This document shows positions 17,175-26,318 of a stretch of DNA of 64,000 nt, one piece after another. Made by a program: the position numbers and the translations under genes. The notes beneath the pieces are model-generated. The model saw only the letters and a program-made list of their open reading frames with translations. It did not search any database and was not told the DNA's origin. Source of the stretch: Bradyrhizobium iriomotense (GTDB lineage Bacteria > Pseudomonadota > Alphaproteobacteria > Rhizobiales > Xanthobacteraceae). Each line of letters begins with the position of its first letter. Within the stretch, counting starts at the first letter, position 1. Location of the stretch: the NCBI RefSeq assembly GCF_018130765.1, contig NZ_JAFCJZ010000013.1, forward strand, positions 1 through 64,000, written 5' to 3'.

Positions 17175-18896
17175 TTACAGCCCCCGGATCATCCCCGCAT
17201 TGATCAGCAGCCGGTTCAGCCGCCGCGCCTCGGCGCCGTCCTTGCAGCCGTAGAAGAGGCCCTTGCAGCGGAGCATGATCGCCTTCTGCTCGGCGAAGGA
17301 CGGGTCGAGCGGGATGCCGGCGGCTTCCTGGATCACCAGCGGCAGATAGGGGCCGTCGATCGTGTCCATCACGGCCTCGCTCTTGACCGGTTCGAAATTG
17401 ACGGCGTCGATGGCGTAATAGGTCGCGTAGAGCCGCGGATCGTAGGCGTCGAGCTTCTTGCCGATCGCGCCCTCGTCGAGCCCTGGCTCGAGCAGGTTCG
17501 GCGCAAATTCGGGCTGATGATCGCCATAGCGCACGATCAGGAACGGCTCGCCGGGAAAGGTCTTCTTCAAGCCGGCAACGAACGCCTTGTACTGCTCGGC
17601 GCTCATCGCCTGCCGGCGCAGATATTCGTCGATGGACGCCACATTGCCCGGCGCGCGCCAGTTCGGCAGCAGGTCTGGGCGGAAGCGGGTCTCCCAGGGG
17701 AAATGATTGGCACCGAGATAGATGAAGGTGAACAGCGGCTTGTTCGGCGTCCGCTCTCCCATCAGCTGGAGCGCCCTGTCGTAGAAGAAGCTGTCGGGCT
17801 CGACGTCCTTGGCGCCGAGGTCCTTGGAGTCGAGAAAGCGCTCGATGCCGGTCGTCATCTGGAAGCTGCGCGCACCCATGAAGCCGCCATAGGCGGGATA
17901 GAGCGAGAGGGTGTCGTAGCCGCAGCGGCGCAGCGCCAGCGGCAGTCCGCGCTCGACGCGGCTCGAGGCGATGCGCGTCACGAAATAGGCGAAGCGGCCG
18001 AACGAGCGCGAGGAGAGCCCTGCGAGCACGTTGTATTCGGTGAACCAGCTCGGTCCGCCATTGCTCTCGGCGAGGAAGCTGCGCTGCTTGCCGTCCCACG
18101 ATTTGAAATGATCGCCATAGCGCGGCGGCACCTTGATGCCCTGTGCAGCGCGGATGTCGAAGCTGGATTCATCATGGATCATGATGATGTTCGGCCGGCG
18201 GCCCGCAGGGTGGCAGGCATCGACCAGCGGCATGTTGAGCCGCTCGTTGGTCGAGGCGGCCGATTCCATGAAGCCGTACTGCGCAAAATCGGAGACGGCG
18301 CTGACGCCCGAGCGGAAGAACTTCGAGAGATAGCCGTCGTCGTAATAGCCGCGCCAGGCCTCGTCCGGATGATAGAGCGAATAGCCGACGAGGGCGGCGA
18401 GACAGGCGAGCTTGCAGGCGAGTGCCGGCAGGCGGCGGATGCGGAACGGGTCGAGCCACCACAGCGCATACATCAGCGGCAGCGTGACGAGACCGGCCAT
18501 GATCACCGACCAGCGCAAATTCGGGAAGATCGTGAACAGGAACGCGACCGTGTCGCGGTCGATCATCATCAGGTCGATGAAGTTCACCGTCATCTGGACG
18601 ACGTCGTGCTTGAGCCGCGACAGCAGCACCAGCACGACGACCATGGTCAGCGACAGCGCGCCCGACAGCGCCGGCCGGCGCAATAGCGTGATCCAGAAGA
18701 AGTTGAGGATGCCCCAGGCGAGAACGAAGGACAGGCGCGAGCCGAAATCGGTCTCGGTCTCGTACATCAGCGCGAGCGCGGCCAGATGTGGCGCCGCGAC
18801 CGCGAGCAGCCGCCAGATGCCGAGCGCGGCGACGCTCGCCAGAACGGCGGTGGTGGCGGAAGGACCTGGATTGGGCGCGGACGCCATCGACGGCAC
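17175..18896 (-). CDS. Membrane sulfatase-fold transferase (LtaS/phosphoethanolamine-transferase-like)
   Basis: A 573-residue protein with about five membrane segments in the first 175 residues and a periplasmic alkaline-phosphatase-fold domain. Domain landmarks are RPNIIMIHDESSFD (metal-binding region), NGGPSWFTEYNVLAGLSS (the nucleophile region, where Ser stands where Thr is usual), FIYLGANHFPW, and IVRYGDHQPEF (metal ligands D and H). Relatives add phosphoglycerol or phosphoethanolamine to envelope glycans or lipids. It stands alone between two convergent or unrelated genes. Confidence 0.82.
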   Translation of the reverse strand: MPSMASAPNPGPSATTAVLASVAALGIWRLLAVAAPHLAALALMYETETDFGSRLSFVLAWGILNFFWITLLRRPALSGALSLTMVVVLVLLSRLKHDVVQMTVNFIDLMMIDRDTVAFLFTIFPNLRWSVIMAGLVTLPLMYALWWLDPFRIRRLPALACKLACLAALVGYSLYHPDEAWRGYYDDGYLSKFFRSGVSAVSDFAQYGFMESAASTNERLNMPLVDACHPAGRRPNIIMIHDESSFDIRAAQGIKVPPRYGDHFKSWDGKQRSFLAESNGGPSWFTEYNVLAGLSSRSFGRFAYFVTRIASSRVERGLPLALRRCGYDTLSLYPAYGGFMGARSFQMTTGIERFLDSKDLGAKDVEPDSFFYDRALQLMGERTPNKPLFTFIYLGANHFPWETRFRPDLLPNWRAPGNVASIDEYLRRQAMSAEQYKAFVAGLKKTFPGEPFLIVRYGDHQPEFAPNLLEPGLDEGAIGKKLDAYDPRLYATYYAIDAVNFEPVKSEAVMDTIDGPYLPLVIQEAAGIPLDPSFAEQKAIMLRCKGLFYGCKDGAEARRLNRLLINAGMIRGL

Positions 18897-19088
18897 GCAA
18901 CTCTGGTCCGGCGCGGGTATGCAAAGCCGTCTGGCCGGTCCTCAAGACGGCTAGGGCGTCCGGCGCAGCCGGAAACCTGCACCGTGTCATAAAACTGTAA
19001 CGGAATGGTCAAGGACAGGCAACGTGCGCTGCGGTCCGACCTTCGCTTAATGGTGGTGGGTGGCGAAGCACCGCCCGCCGTGTCCCCC

Positions 19089-19742
19089 TCAGCGCTTGGC
19101 GATCCCGGCGATGAACAGGTCGATCACCTCTTCCGCCATCCGCTCGATCTCACCCTCCTCGACGCCCCAGCGCGGAAAATGGCCGTCGAGATTCATCCGG
19201 GCGAAACCGTAGACCAGGGCACGGCCGGCGATCTGGATGGGCTTGAGGTCGGCCGACCGCAGCAGGCCCTGCGCGGCCGCGTCAGCCAGCATCTGCTCCG
19301 TCAGCGCGATCAGCTCGGCGTTGTCACGCGTCAGCTCTACCGAGCTGCCATGGGCGAAGTAACGCCCCGTCGAGATGATCTCGAAATGTGCAGGGTTGCG
19401 CATGGCCCAGCGCAAATAAGCGAGGCCAAAGGCGCGGAAGCGGAGAAGCGGGTCGGCGGCCGGAGCATCACCCAGCGCCGCCTCGATCTCGGTTCGGAAG
19501 CGCCGCTGCGCCTCCTCGGCCGCCGCCGCCATCAGCGCATCGCGGTTGGGGAAGTGCCGGAACGGCGCCCCTGGCGACACCGCAGCCCGGCGCGCGGCTT
19601 CACGGACCGAGACGTCGGCGCCTTCCGCGGCGAGTTGCAACGCAGCGTCGATCAACACGCGGCGGAGATCGCCATGATGGTACGGCCGGGCTTCGAGCGT
19701 TTGGCGGCGGGCACGCGGCTTGGAGGTCGGACTGGCGGACAT
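19089..19742 (-). CDS. TetR/AcrR-family transcriptional regulator
   Basis: A 217-residue regulator. The N-terminal helix-turn-helix is at about 25-70 (DVSVREAARRAAVSPGAPFR, then HFPNRDALM), followed by an all-helical ligand domain with the phrase LRFRAFGLAYLRWAMRNPAHFEI, typical of the WHG-type TetR C-terminus. I chose ATG 19742, preceded by AAGGTG. An alternative ATG at 19757 has a ribosome site placed too close, and a still longer start at 19802 would run through the operator. Two palindromes in the divergent gap suggest it represses itself and the membrane gene at 19849. Confidence 0.85.
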   Translation of the reverse strand: MSASPTSKPRARRQTLEARPYHHGDLRRVLIDAALQLAAEGADVSVREAARRAAVSPGAPFRHFPNRDALMAAAAEEAQRRFRTEIEAALGDAPAADPLLRFRAFGLAYLRWAMRNPAHFEIISTGRYFAHGSSVELTRDNAELIALTEQMLADAAAQGLLRSADLKPIQIAGRALVYGFARMNLDGHFPRWGVEEGEIERMAEEVIDLFIAGIAKR

Positions 19743-19771
19743 GGCACCTTCTAGCATCACTCCATCGTGAA

Positions 19772-19788
19772 TGTAAGCAGCGATTACA
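19772..19788. promoter_or_regulatory. Putative TetR operator, site 1
   Basis: TGTAAGCAGCGATTACA is a 17-base near-palindrome with the same outer halves as site 2. It lies 30 bases before the TetR start, in the divergent intergenic gap. Confidence 0.65.
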
Positions 19789-19814
19789 CCGTTGACGGAC
19801 ACGTGATCCCCAAA

Positions 19815-19831
19815 TGTAATCGTCGATTACA
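19815..19831. promoter_or_regulatory. Putative TetR operator, site 2
   Basis: TGTAATCGTCGATTACA is a perfect 7-3-7 palindrome. Its centre is 43 bases from that of site 1, about four helical turns, and it ends 17 bases before the start of the membrane gene at 19849. Confidence 0.7.
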
Positions 19832-19848
19832 TAAAGAAGGAGATCGCC

Positions 19849-20469
19849 ATGTCGCATCGTCAAGGCTGGCTGGAAGGCTGGCGGCTGCTTGCCGCGCTCG
19901 TCGTGAGCCTGATCGCCCTGAGCCTGGGGATCGCCGCGATCCGGCACTTCGAGGTCGAGGGCGTGCGAATGGTGATCCGCTTCACGGCGCGAAGCTCGCT
20001 CACGCTGTTCTGCCTCGCCTTCAGTGCCGGGGCGCTGGCGCGGCTGTGGCCGAATGCCTGGACGCGCTGGCAGCATCGCAATCGCCGCTATCTGGGCCTC
20101 AGCTTCGCGGCCTCCCACGCCATCCACGCGGCTGCCATCGTCGCCTTCGCCAGAATGGATCCAGCCGGCTTTGCCGAGGCGACCTCGGCGGCCTCCTACA
20201 TCTTCGGCGGCATCGGTTATGCCGCGATCATCGCCATGAGCGCGACCTCGTTCGACCGCACCGCCGCGCTGCTCGGGTCGCGTGCCTTTCGCGCGCTGCA
20301 CCTTGTAGGCGGCTATTACCTCTGGCTCCAGTTCATGGTGTCGTTCGGCAAGCGCGTGCCCGCGATGCCGCTCTATGCCGCCTTCCTCCTTCCGCTGCTT
20401 GCCGTGATGGCGCTGCGGCTGATCGCGATGGCCGCCCATCCACGCGGACGGACGGCCGAAGCGAACTGA
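19849..20469 (+). CDS. Ferric-reductase-like transmembrane protein
   Basis: A 206-residue membrane protein with about six hydrophobic segments. The paired His segments SHAIHAAAIVAFA and RALHLVGGYYLWLQF resemble the heme-b ligating helices of the ferric reductase/MsrQ (YedZ) superfamily, so a role as a heme-b electron carrier in the membrane is likely. AAGGAGAT precedes the ATG. No MsrP-like partner lies beside it. The divergent TetR with shared operators is the likely regulator. Confidence 0.7.
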   Translation: MSHRQGWLEGWRLLAALVVSLIALSLGIAAIRHFEVEGVRMVIRFTARSSLTLFCLAFSAGALARLWPNAWTRWQHRNRRYLGLSFAASHAIHAAAIVAFARMDPAGFAEATSAASYIFGGIGYAAIIAMSATSFDRTAALLGSRAFRALHLVGGYYLWLQFMVSFGKRVPAMPLYAAFLLPLLAVMALRLIAMAAHPRGRTAEAN

Positions 20470-20476
20470 ACGACGG

Positions 20477-21328
20477 TCACCCCGGCGGCAGCAATCCGAG
20501 CCGCTTGGCGATGATGCGGTCCAGCGTCCGTTTCGGCAGTACGGCGCCGATCAGGTGTCGCACCGGATCCGGCGTGATCTGGTAGCGCACCTTGGGGCTC
20601 GCTGCGGTCAACGCCTCGAACACGATCTCGGCGATGCGCTCGGCCGGCAGGCCCTTTGCGCCGAGCTCCATCATGAAGGCCATGACCTTGTTCAGCGCCG
20701 GCAGATAGGGTGAGTTCTTGTAGACGGAGAGATCGATCTCTTCGGCCTTGCTCCAGATCGGCGTCCTGACCGCGCCGGGGGCGACGATGATGACGTCGAT
20801 GCCAAACAGCATCAGCTCGCGGCGCAGGCTTTCCGACAAACCCTCGACGGCGTGCTTGGAAGTGCAGTAAGGCGCCGACAACGGATTGCCGTTCTTGCCC
20901 GCAACCGAGCTGATCATCACGATCCGCCCCTTCGGCCCCTTCAGCGAGGGATCTGCGCCGAGCAGCGGCCCGAACGCCTGTGTCGCGATCACAGGCCCGA
21001 TGACGTTGATGTCCATCTGGCGGCGGAAATCATCCGCCGACAATTCGAGCACGGGACCGGCGACCGCAATGCCGGCATTGTTGACGAGGCCGGCCAGCGT
21101 CTCCCCGCCCAGCGCCTCGCGCACTCTTCGCGCCGCAACGAGGACTGCCGCCTCGTCGGTGACGTCGAACAGGAGCGGCGTGAAGTTCGCACCGAACTCC
21201 CCCTGAAGCCGGTCGGCATCGGCCTGTCTGCGGACGCTGCCGAACACGCGATAGCCGCGCCCGATCAGGAATTTTGCAATGGCCCAGCCGATGCCCGTGG
21301 ACGCGCCGGTGACGACGACAGACCGCAT
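20477..21328 (-). CDS. Short-chain dehydrogenase/reductase (SDR)
   Basis: A 283-residue NAD(P)-dependent oxidoreductase. The cofactor motif TGASTGIG is at 7-14, NNAG at about 84-87, the catalytic Ser in MISSVAG, and YCTSK (YxxxK) at about 153-157. The start at ATG 21328 places the Rossmann motif immediately at the N-terminus and is preceded by GGGGGGAAA. The substrate is unknown. It is convergent with the ferric-reductase-like gene. Confidence 0.92.
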   Translation of the reverse strand: MRSVVVTGASTGIGWAIAKFLIGRGYRVFGSVRRQADADRLQGEFGANFTPLLFDVTDEAAVLVAARRVREALGGETLAGLVNNAGIAVAGPVLELSADDFRRQMDINVIGPVIATQAFGPLLGADPSLKGPKGRIVMISSVAGKNGNPLSAPYCTSKHAVEGLSESLRRELMLFGIDVIIVAPGAVRTPIWSKAEEIDLSVYKNSPYLPALNKVMAFMMELGAKGLPAERIAEIVFEALTAASPKVRYQITPDPVRHLIGAVLPKRTLDRIIAKRLGLLPPG

Positions 21329-21428
21329 GGTTTCCCCCCTCGCGTTTCCCGCGATCATGTAGAGGGGAAGACGCCGGTGCGCAATGCCGCCCAACGCTCG
21401 GGCAGGCGCAGCAGTTTACGTCGATCAG

Positions 21429-22586
21429 CTAGTGGACAGGATCCCGCCCGGCCCGCTCGCGAAGCCGGAAGAACTGGAGCGCAGCTTTCGCGGTACTTGG
21501 CTTCAACCGGAGGAAGCTCGCAAAGCACTCCTCCAATCGCTCTTTCGACCGTTCTTTCGGCTCCTGGGCCAAGCCGGGCTGAAACGTCAGGAGCGCCTTC
21601 GTCGTATCCCAGGACAGACCGATGGCCTTCGCCAGGATGAGAATCTGCTCGGGCTCAGAGCGGACCAGCGCGCGCTCGATCGCCCCAATTGGCAGGTCGG
21701 TCATGAGCGACAGCGCAACCGCGGTCTTGTCGAAGCTTCGCGCGCCGACGAAGCCGAGCACGCGCGCCTCGTCGAGTTGCCCGTCCGTATGCAGGGACCT
21801 CACCTCGGCCAACGCCCGCGCATGCTCGCTTGAGCCTGCCCGCGCCATCGACTGCAGCTCATCGGAGCCCTCCGCGATGGCGCTTCGAACGAGGGCCGCC
21901 TGGCGCGGATCGGCCGATTCAAGCTTGCGCCTCACCATCTCGGACGCATGAACGAACAATTTCAGCAGGGTTTCACGCGGAATGTCGGGGCGGGCCCAGA
22001 TGCACATGGCAAGCGCGCCATTGTCCCGCGCCCGCCTGATGAGCCCAGACATTCCCTGGGCCGAGAAGCTGGCTCCGCCGTTGCTGGCGGTCCGCACGGC
22101 GACAGCGTTGTTGCCGCGCTCGACGAGGACATCGGTGACGGGCTCTGTCAACCGGATGCGGCCGGCGATGGCCAGCAGGTGATCCTGGCTCTTGGTCCGC
22201 GCATTCTCCGCCAGGCTCGCCTCGTCGAGCCGTGGCGAATGCTCCAGGACCGGCGCCGCCACCTCCGGTGCGTCGTCGAACGCCAGCATGCGGATCGTCC
22301 GGCGCGGCGCGTCGGGCAATCTGGAAAGCCGGCTCCCGAAGGCCGCCCGGGCGGTGCATTCGATGTGCTTGAGCAGAGTGCTCATCACCTCGTCGAACAG
22401 ATCGATCTGCGCGTCCGTAAACTTGCTCGAGCCGAACACAAAGAGATCGGCGACGTGCCGCAGGAGTTCGGCGCGCTTCGACAGCTCCGGGTTCGCCAGC
22501 GCGAGCTCGAGTTGATCGATCAGGCTGTTCTCCAGATTCACCTCTCCTACTGGCAATTGAGTTGCCTGTGTTCCTGCGGAGGTCAT
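21429..22586 (-). CDS. DUF2336 domain protein
   Basis: A 385-residue soluble protein of the DUF2336 family, mainly helical and HEAT-like (for example LIDQLELALANPELSKRAEL, then VMSTLLKHIECTARAAFG). The start at ATG 22586 lies 4 bases after the stop of the GGDEF/EAL gene, so the two are one operon. Members of this family are found mostly in alphaproteobacteria and their molecular role is not settled. The pairing suggests a part in cyclic-di-GMP output, which is inference. Confidence 0.82.
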   Translation of the reverse strand: MTSAGTQATQLPVGEVNLENSLIDQLELALANPELSKRAELLRHVADLFVFGSSKFTDAQIDLFDEVMSTLLKHIECTARAAFGSRLSRLPDAPRRTIRMLAFDDAPEVAAPVLEHSPRLDEASLAENARTKSQDHLLAIAGRIRLTEPVTDVLVERGNNAVAVRTASNGGASFSAQGMSGLIRRARDNGALAMCIWARPDIPRETLLKLFVHASEMVRRKLESADPRQAALVRSAIAEGSDELQSMARAGSSEHARALAEVRSLHTDGQLDEARVLGFVGARSFDKTAVALSLMTDLPIGAIERALVRSEPEQILILAKAIGLSWDTTKALLTFQPGLAQEPKERSKERLEECFASFLRLKPSTAKAALQFFRLRERAGRDPVH

Positions 22587-22590
22587 GAGA

Positions 22591-25500
22591 TCACGCGACG
22601 TTCTGCGCCGGCACCGGCGCATCGAAACAGATTTCGGAGTTCGGCACGGGTCGCCCGAACAGATATCCCTGGACGAAGTCCACGCCCGCCGCATGCAGAG
22701 CCTCGAACTGGGCGGCGGTCTCGACCCCTTTGCCCACCGTGGCGACCCCGAGACCGTGCGCCAACGCCACGGCAGAGGCGACGACCGCCGCGCAATCCCT
22801 TCGCGTTGTGCAGCCCTGCACGATCGCCCGGTCGATCTTGAACTTGTCGAACGGGAAACTCTGGAGGTAGCTCCCCGCGGAATAGCCCACACCGCAATTG
22901 TCGAGGACGACGCTGACACCGAGGTTCTTCAATTGCCGCACCGTGAGCAGGTGAGCCGCCAGATTCCCGTCCAGGAGCGCAGAGTCCGGTATTTCGAGCT
23001 CGAGGCGTTCCGGCGACAATCCCGACTCGACCAGCGCGCACAGCACGACGTCCAGTACGTTACCCCGGTGAAACTGGGCGGCGCTCATGTTGACGGCGAC
23101 CCGGATGTGCGGCGGCCAGGCCGCCGCGTCCAGGCAGGCCTGCCGCAGGATCCATTCACCGAGCGGCAACGTCAGTCCGGCCTGCTCCGCGACAGCAAGG
23201 AACTCCAAAGGCGCGAGCATACCCTTCGACGGGTGATGCCAGCGCACGAAGCATTCCAGGCCCGTCATCGCGCGCGTTCGCACATCGATGACCGGCTGAT
23301 AGTGCAGCTCCAGCTCGTTGCGAGCCATTGCCTCCCGCAGTTCGCCTTCCATCGACTTCTGTGTGTCGGCAGCTTCCGTCATTTCGGGCTGGAAGACGCG
23401 AAAATCGTTTCGGCCGGCCGATTTCGTGGCGTAAAGCGCGACGTCCGCCTTCTGCAGCAAGGTGTCCGCGTCGACGCCGTGCTCGGGCGCGAAGGCAATT
23501 CCGACGCTGGTACCGACACTGACGCGATTGCCGTCGAGATCGAAGGGTTGATCGATCAGCTCGATGATTCTCAGCGCCAGCGCGATCGCGCCTTCGCTCT
23601 GATTTTTCTCGTTCTCCTGGATGATCGCGAATTCGTCGCCGCCGAGGCGGGCCAGCACGTCGGTGTCCCGCAGCGATGCCCCCAGCCGCCGCGCGACCTC
23701 GACCAGCAGCTGGTCGCCTGCAGCGTGACCGAGCGTATCGTTGACGATCTTGAACCTGTCGAGATCCAGCATCAGGACGGTGAACGTCGTGCCATGGCGC
23801 TGCAGCCGCTTTGCAGCTTCGTCCAGTTTTTCGGAGAACACGGCGCGGTTCGCGAGACCCGTGAGAAGGTCGTGCTGCGCCAGGTACGCGATGCGTTTCT
23901 CGCTTCTCGCTCGCTCGGTAATGTCCTCGTGGGTCGTGAGCCAGCCGCCATCCAGCATCATGTGACGCGCAATCGCGACCACCCTGCCGTCGGCGAGTTC
24001 CCGGATCTCGCTGAGCTGCTTCACGTTCTGGGTGAGATAGACATCCGGCGCGACGTCGACGAAATGCGTGCCTTGCTCGCGACGATACTCGAGAATCTGC
24101 GCCAGCGTCGTTCCGGGCCTGATCCGATCGGGGTCGATATGGTAGATCTCGCTGTAGCGCGCGTTCGACACCACGATCCGCTGGTCCGCATCGAACATGC
24201 AGAGCCCCTGGGACATGTTGTTCAGCGCGGCGTCGAAGCGCATGTTGATCGCCTGGAGCTCCGCGGCCTTCTGAGCCAGCATTTGCTCGCCACGTTTCTG
24301 CTCAGTGACGTCTTCGTGCGTCGCCACCCAGCCACCATCCGGCAGCGGCTTGCGCTGGATCAGGATCTGGCGCTGGTCTTTCAGCGCATACTCCTGTTGC
24401 CGCTGGGTCGGCATGATCCGGACATGCTGGTCGACCGTCAGCGAACTCGTTTCGCCACGATCCGCATAGTGCTGCAATATCCGTTGCAGCGGCGTGCCCG
24501 GCTGCACCAGATCGTCCGGCAGATCGTACATCTGCTGGTAGCGGCTGTTGGAGACCACCAGGTTCTTGTCGGCGTCAAACAGGCACAGGCCCTGATTCAT
24601 GTTGTTGATCGCGACGTCGAACCGGGTATTGATGAGCTTCAGCTTGGCGGCATTTTCGGCCAGCAGGATCTCGTCTCGCCGCCTCTCGGTGATGTCCTGA
24701 TGGGTCGCGACCCAGCCGCCATCGGCCATGGGCGTGCGCAGGATCGAGATCATCCGGCCGTCGCCCAGCGTGAGGATTCGTGGCGCCCGGTGCTTTGCGC
24801 CTTCGAGAAAATCCTCCACATCGAGCTCGGCTCCGGTCGCCTTGTAGTCACCCACGATGCTGCTGAGTGGCGTTCCGGGTTTGACCTGCGCCTTCGTGAG
24901 GCCATACATCTCGCGATAGCGGCTGTTGGCGACCAGCAGCCTCTCATCGGCGTCGAACATGCTGAGCCCATGCGGCATGTTGCTCAAGGCGGCATCGAAC
25001 CGGGCACCCGCGGCCGCAAGCGCATTGGTTTGCCGCCGAAGCAGGAACGTGCCGATCAGAATGATGGCGACGATCGCGACAGCCAGCGGACCAAAGGTGT
25101 AGAGGTGCCGTGACCATGGCTGCAACACGTGAGTGCGCGAGTAAGTTACCGCCAAAACCAGCGGCAGGCCGGACACGGCCTTGTAGCCCGCAATGCGCCC
25201 GATGCCGTCGATGGGGCTCACGAGCTCGTATGAACCCGTCTCGGAGACCGGCAGATACCGGGTGAACAGCGGGCCGCCGGCGACCGACATGCCCACAGCA
25301 CCCTTCTGTTCCGGTACGCGCGCAAGGATCCGCCCGCCGCGATGGAACAGAACCACCGAGCCGTTCGCGCCCAGGTCGATCTTGCGATAGATCTTCAGCA
25401 GAAAGGATTGATCCAGCGGCGCAGTCACCACGCCGGCAAAGCTCCCATCGGGATTGTTCAACCGGCGTGACGCCGCGCTGAACCATTTGTCGCTGCCTGC

Positions 25501-26007
25501 GGAGCGAAAGGGTGGCGCAACGAACAATCCGGTGCCGGCGCCATCACGCTGCGCGATGAAGTGCGGCATATCGGAGATGTTGCTACGCGGCGGCGCGTGA
25601 TCGTAGGAATGCGCGACAACCGCTCCGGATGCATCGGTCCAGCCGACCGCGACCAGAATCGACGAGCTCTTGACCAACTGATGCAACGCAAGATTGGCTG
25701 CACCAGGATCGGCATATCTTCCGGACAAGGCGTCCTTGCGGATCGCCTGCGCCTCGAGCAACACACGATCGATGTCTTCGAACGTCACCGCAGCATGCTC
25801 GGCCAGAATGGCCGAGAGATTGAGAGCGTCGGTCTTCGCCGATGCGATCGCTTCGCGATAGCGAATGCCGAGATCGACGAGGAACAAGGTGACGACGACA
25901 AGGGAAAACACCAAGCCCAGGACCGTGACGGACGATCCCGGCGATCCGGTCAACCTTCGCCAAGCGTTCAGCATTGTCCATCTGCGGTACGAGCAATGGT
26001 TCACCAT
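22591..26007 (-). CDS. dCache - PAS x3 - GGDEF - degenerate EAL signalling protein
   Basis: A large cyclic-di-GMP protein of 1138 residues. A membrane segment is at about 26-48, then a periplasmic sensor domain (dCache-like) to about 305, then a second membrane segment. Three homologous PAS modules follow, each starting like RFDAALSNMPHGLSMFDAD. GGDEF is intact (ARLGGDEFA) with an RxxD inhibitory site five residues before it (RDTD), so cyclase activity is likely. The EAL domain is altered: EAL reads ECF, the DDFG motif reads DNCG, and AEGVE reads GKGVE, so phosphodiesterase activity is doubtful. The first ATG at 26007 was used; Met12 is an alternative. Confidence 0.88.
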   Translation of the reverse strand: MVNHCSYRRWTMLNAWRRLTGSPGSSVTVLGLVFSLVVVTLFLVDLGIRYREAIASAKTDALNLSAILAEHAAVTFEDIDRVLLEAQAIRKDALSGRYADPGAANLALHQLVKSSSILVAVGWTDASGAVVAHSYDHAPPRSNISDMPHFIAQRDGAGTGLFVAPPFRSAGSDKWFSAASRRLNNPDGSFAGVVTAPLDQSFLLKIYRKIDLGANGSVVLFHRGGRILARVPEQKGAVGMSVAGGPLFTRYLPVSETGSYELVSPIDGIGRIAGYKAVSGLPLVLAVTYSRTHVLQPWSRHLYTFGPLAVAIVAIILIGTFLLRRQTNALAAAGARFDAALSNMPHGLSMFDADERLLVANSRYREMYGLTKAQVKPGTPLSSIVGDYKATGAELDVEDFLEGAKHRAPRILTLGDGRMISILRTPMADGGWVATHQDITERRRDEILLAENAAKLKLINTRFDVAINNMNQGLCLFDADKNLVVSNSRYQQMYDLPDDLVQPGTPLQRILQHYADRGETSSLTVDQHVRIMPTQRQQEYALKDQRQILIQRKPLPDGGWVATHEDVTEQKRGEQMLAQKAAELQAINMRFDAALNNMSQGLCMFDADQRIVVSNARYSEIYHIDPDRIRPGTTLAQILEYRREQGTHFVDVAPDVYLTQNVKQLSEIRELADGRVVAIARHMMLDGGWLTTHEDITERARSEKRIAYLAQHDLLTGLANRAVFSEKLDEAAKRLQRHGTTFTVLMLDLDRFKIVNDTLGHAAGDQLLVEVARRLGASLRDTDVLARLGGDEFAIIQENEKNQSEGAIALALRIIELIDQPFDLDGNRVSVGTSVGIAFAPEHGVDADTLLQKADVALYATKSAGRNDFRVFQPEMTEAADTQKSMEGELREAMARNELELHYQPVIDVRTRAMTGLECFVRWHHPSKGMLAPLEFLAVAEQAGLTLPLGEWILRQACLDAAAWPPHIRVAVNMSAAQFHRGNVLDVVLCALVESGLSPERLELEIPDSALLDGNLAAHLLTVRQLKNLGVSVVLDNCGVGYSAGSYLQSFPFDKFKIDRAIVQGCTTRRDCAAVVASAVALAHGLGVATVGKGVETAAQFEALHAAGVDFVQGYLFGRPVPNSEICFDAPVPAQNVA

Positions 26008-26318
26008 CTCTCGGTCGCGCTAAGATTTGGTTGATCGGGCCATTGCAATTCGACTCCGTACTGGTACGGGAATCACGTCAGCAATGGTGTCCTAATACTC
26101 GGAGAGCACTGGAAAGCGCCGTATTATTACCGTGCGAAACCGAAGCCGGTTTCTGCAGGAGCTTCGCGTGGTGCGAGCAAGCCGAGCGCATCAGCGAGAT
26201 CGCGCCGAGCAGGTTGAACGTTTGCCTCGCGGTGTCATTGCCGGGACAAACTCACGAAACGAATGAATATGGATCATGTCCGGGGACGCGACTTTGTCGC
26301 GCCCCCGGAATGACAGAA
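26008..26318. other. Gene-free stretch upstream of the GGDEF gene and downstream of ilvC
   Basis: No reading frame with coding character was found in these 311 bases. They should hold the promoter of the GGDEF-DUF2336 operon, but I see no convincing -35/-10 pair. The only structure is the hairpin at 26279-26309. Confidence 0.5.
26279..26309 (-). terminator. Hairpin downstream of ilvC
   Basis: A GC-rich inverted repeat (TCCGGGG...CGCGAC, loop TTT, GTCGCG...CCCCGGA) begins 10 bases after the ilvC stop. It has no T-run on the minus strand, so it may be an RNA-stabilising hairpin or a rho-aided terminator and not a classical intrinsic one. Confidence 0.5.

Noticed and set aside
22585..25113. 842-codon frame on the plus strand
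   Set aside because: It is antisense to the GGDEF/EAL gene, whose domains are unmistakable. No motif is visible in the plus-strand translation.
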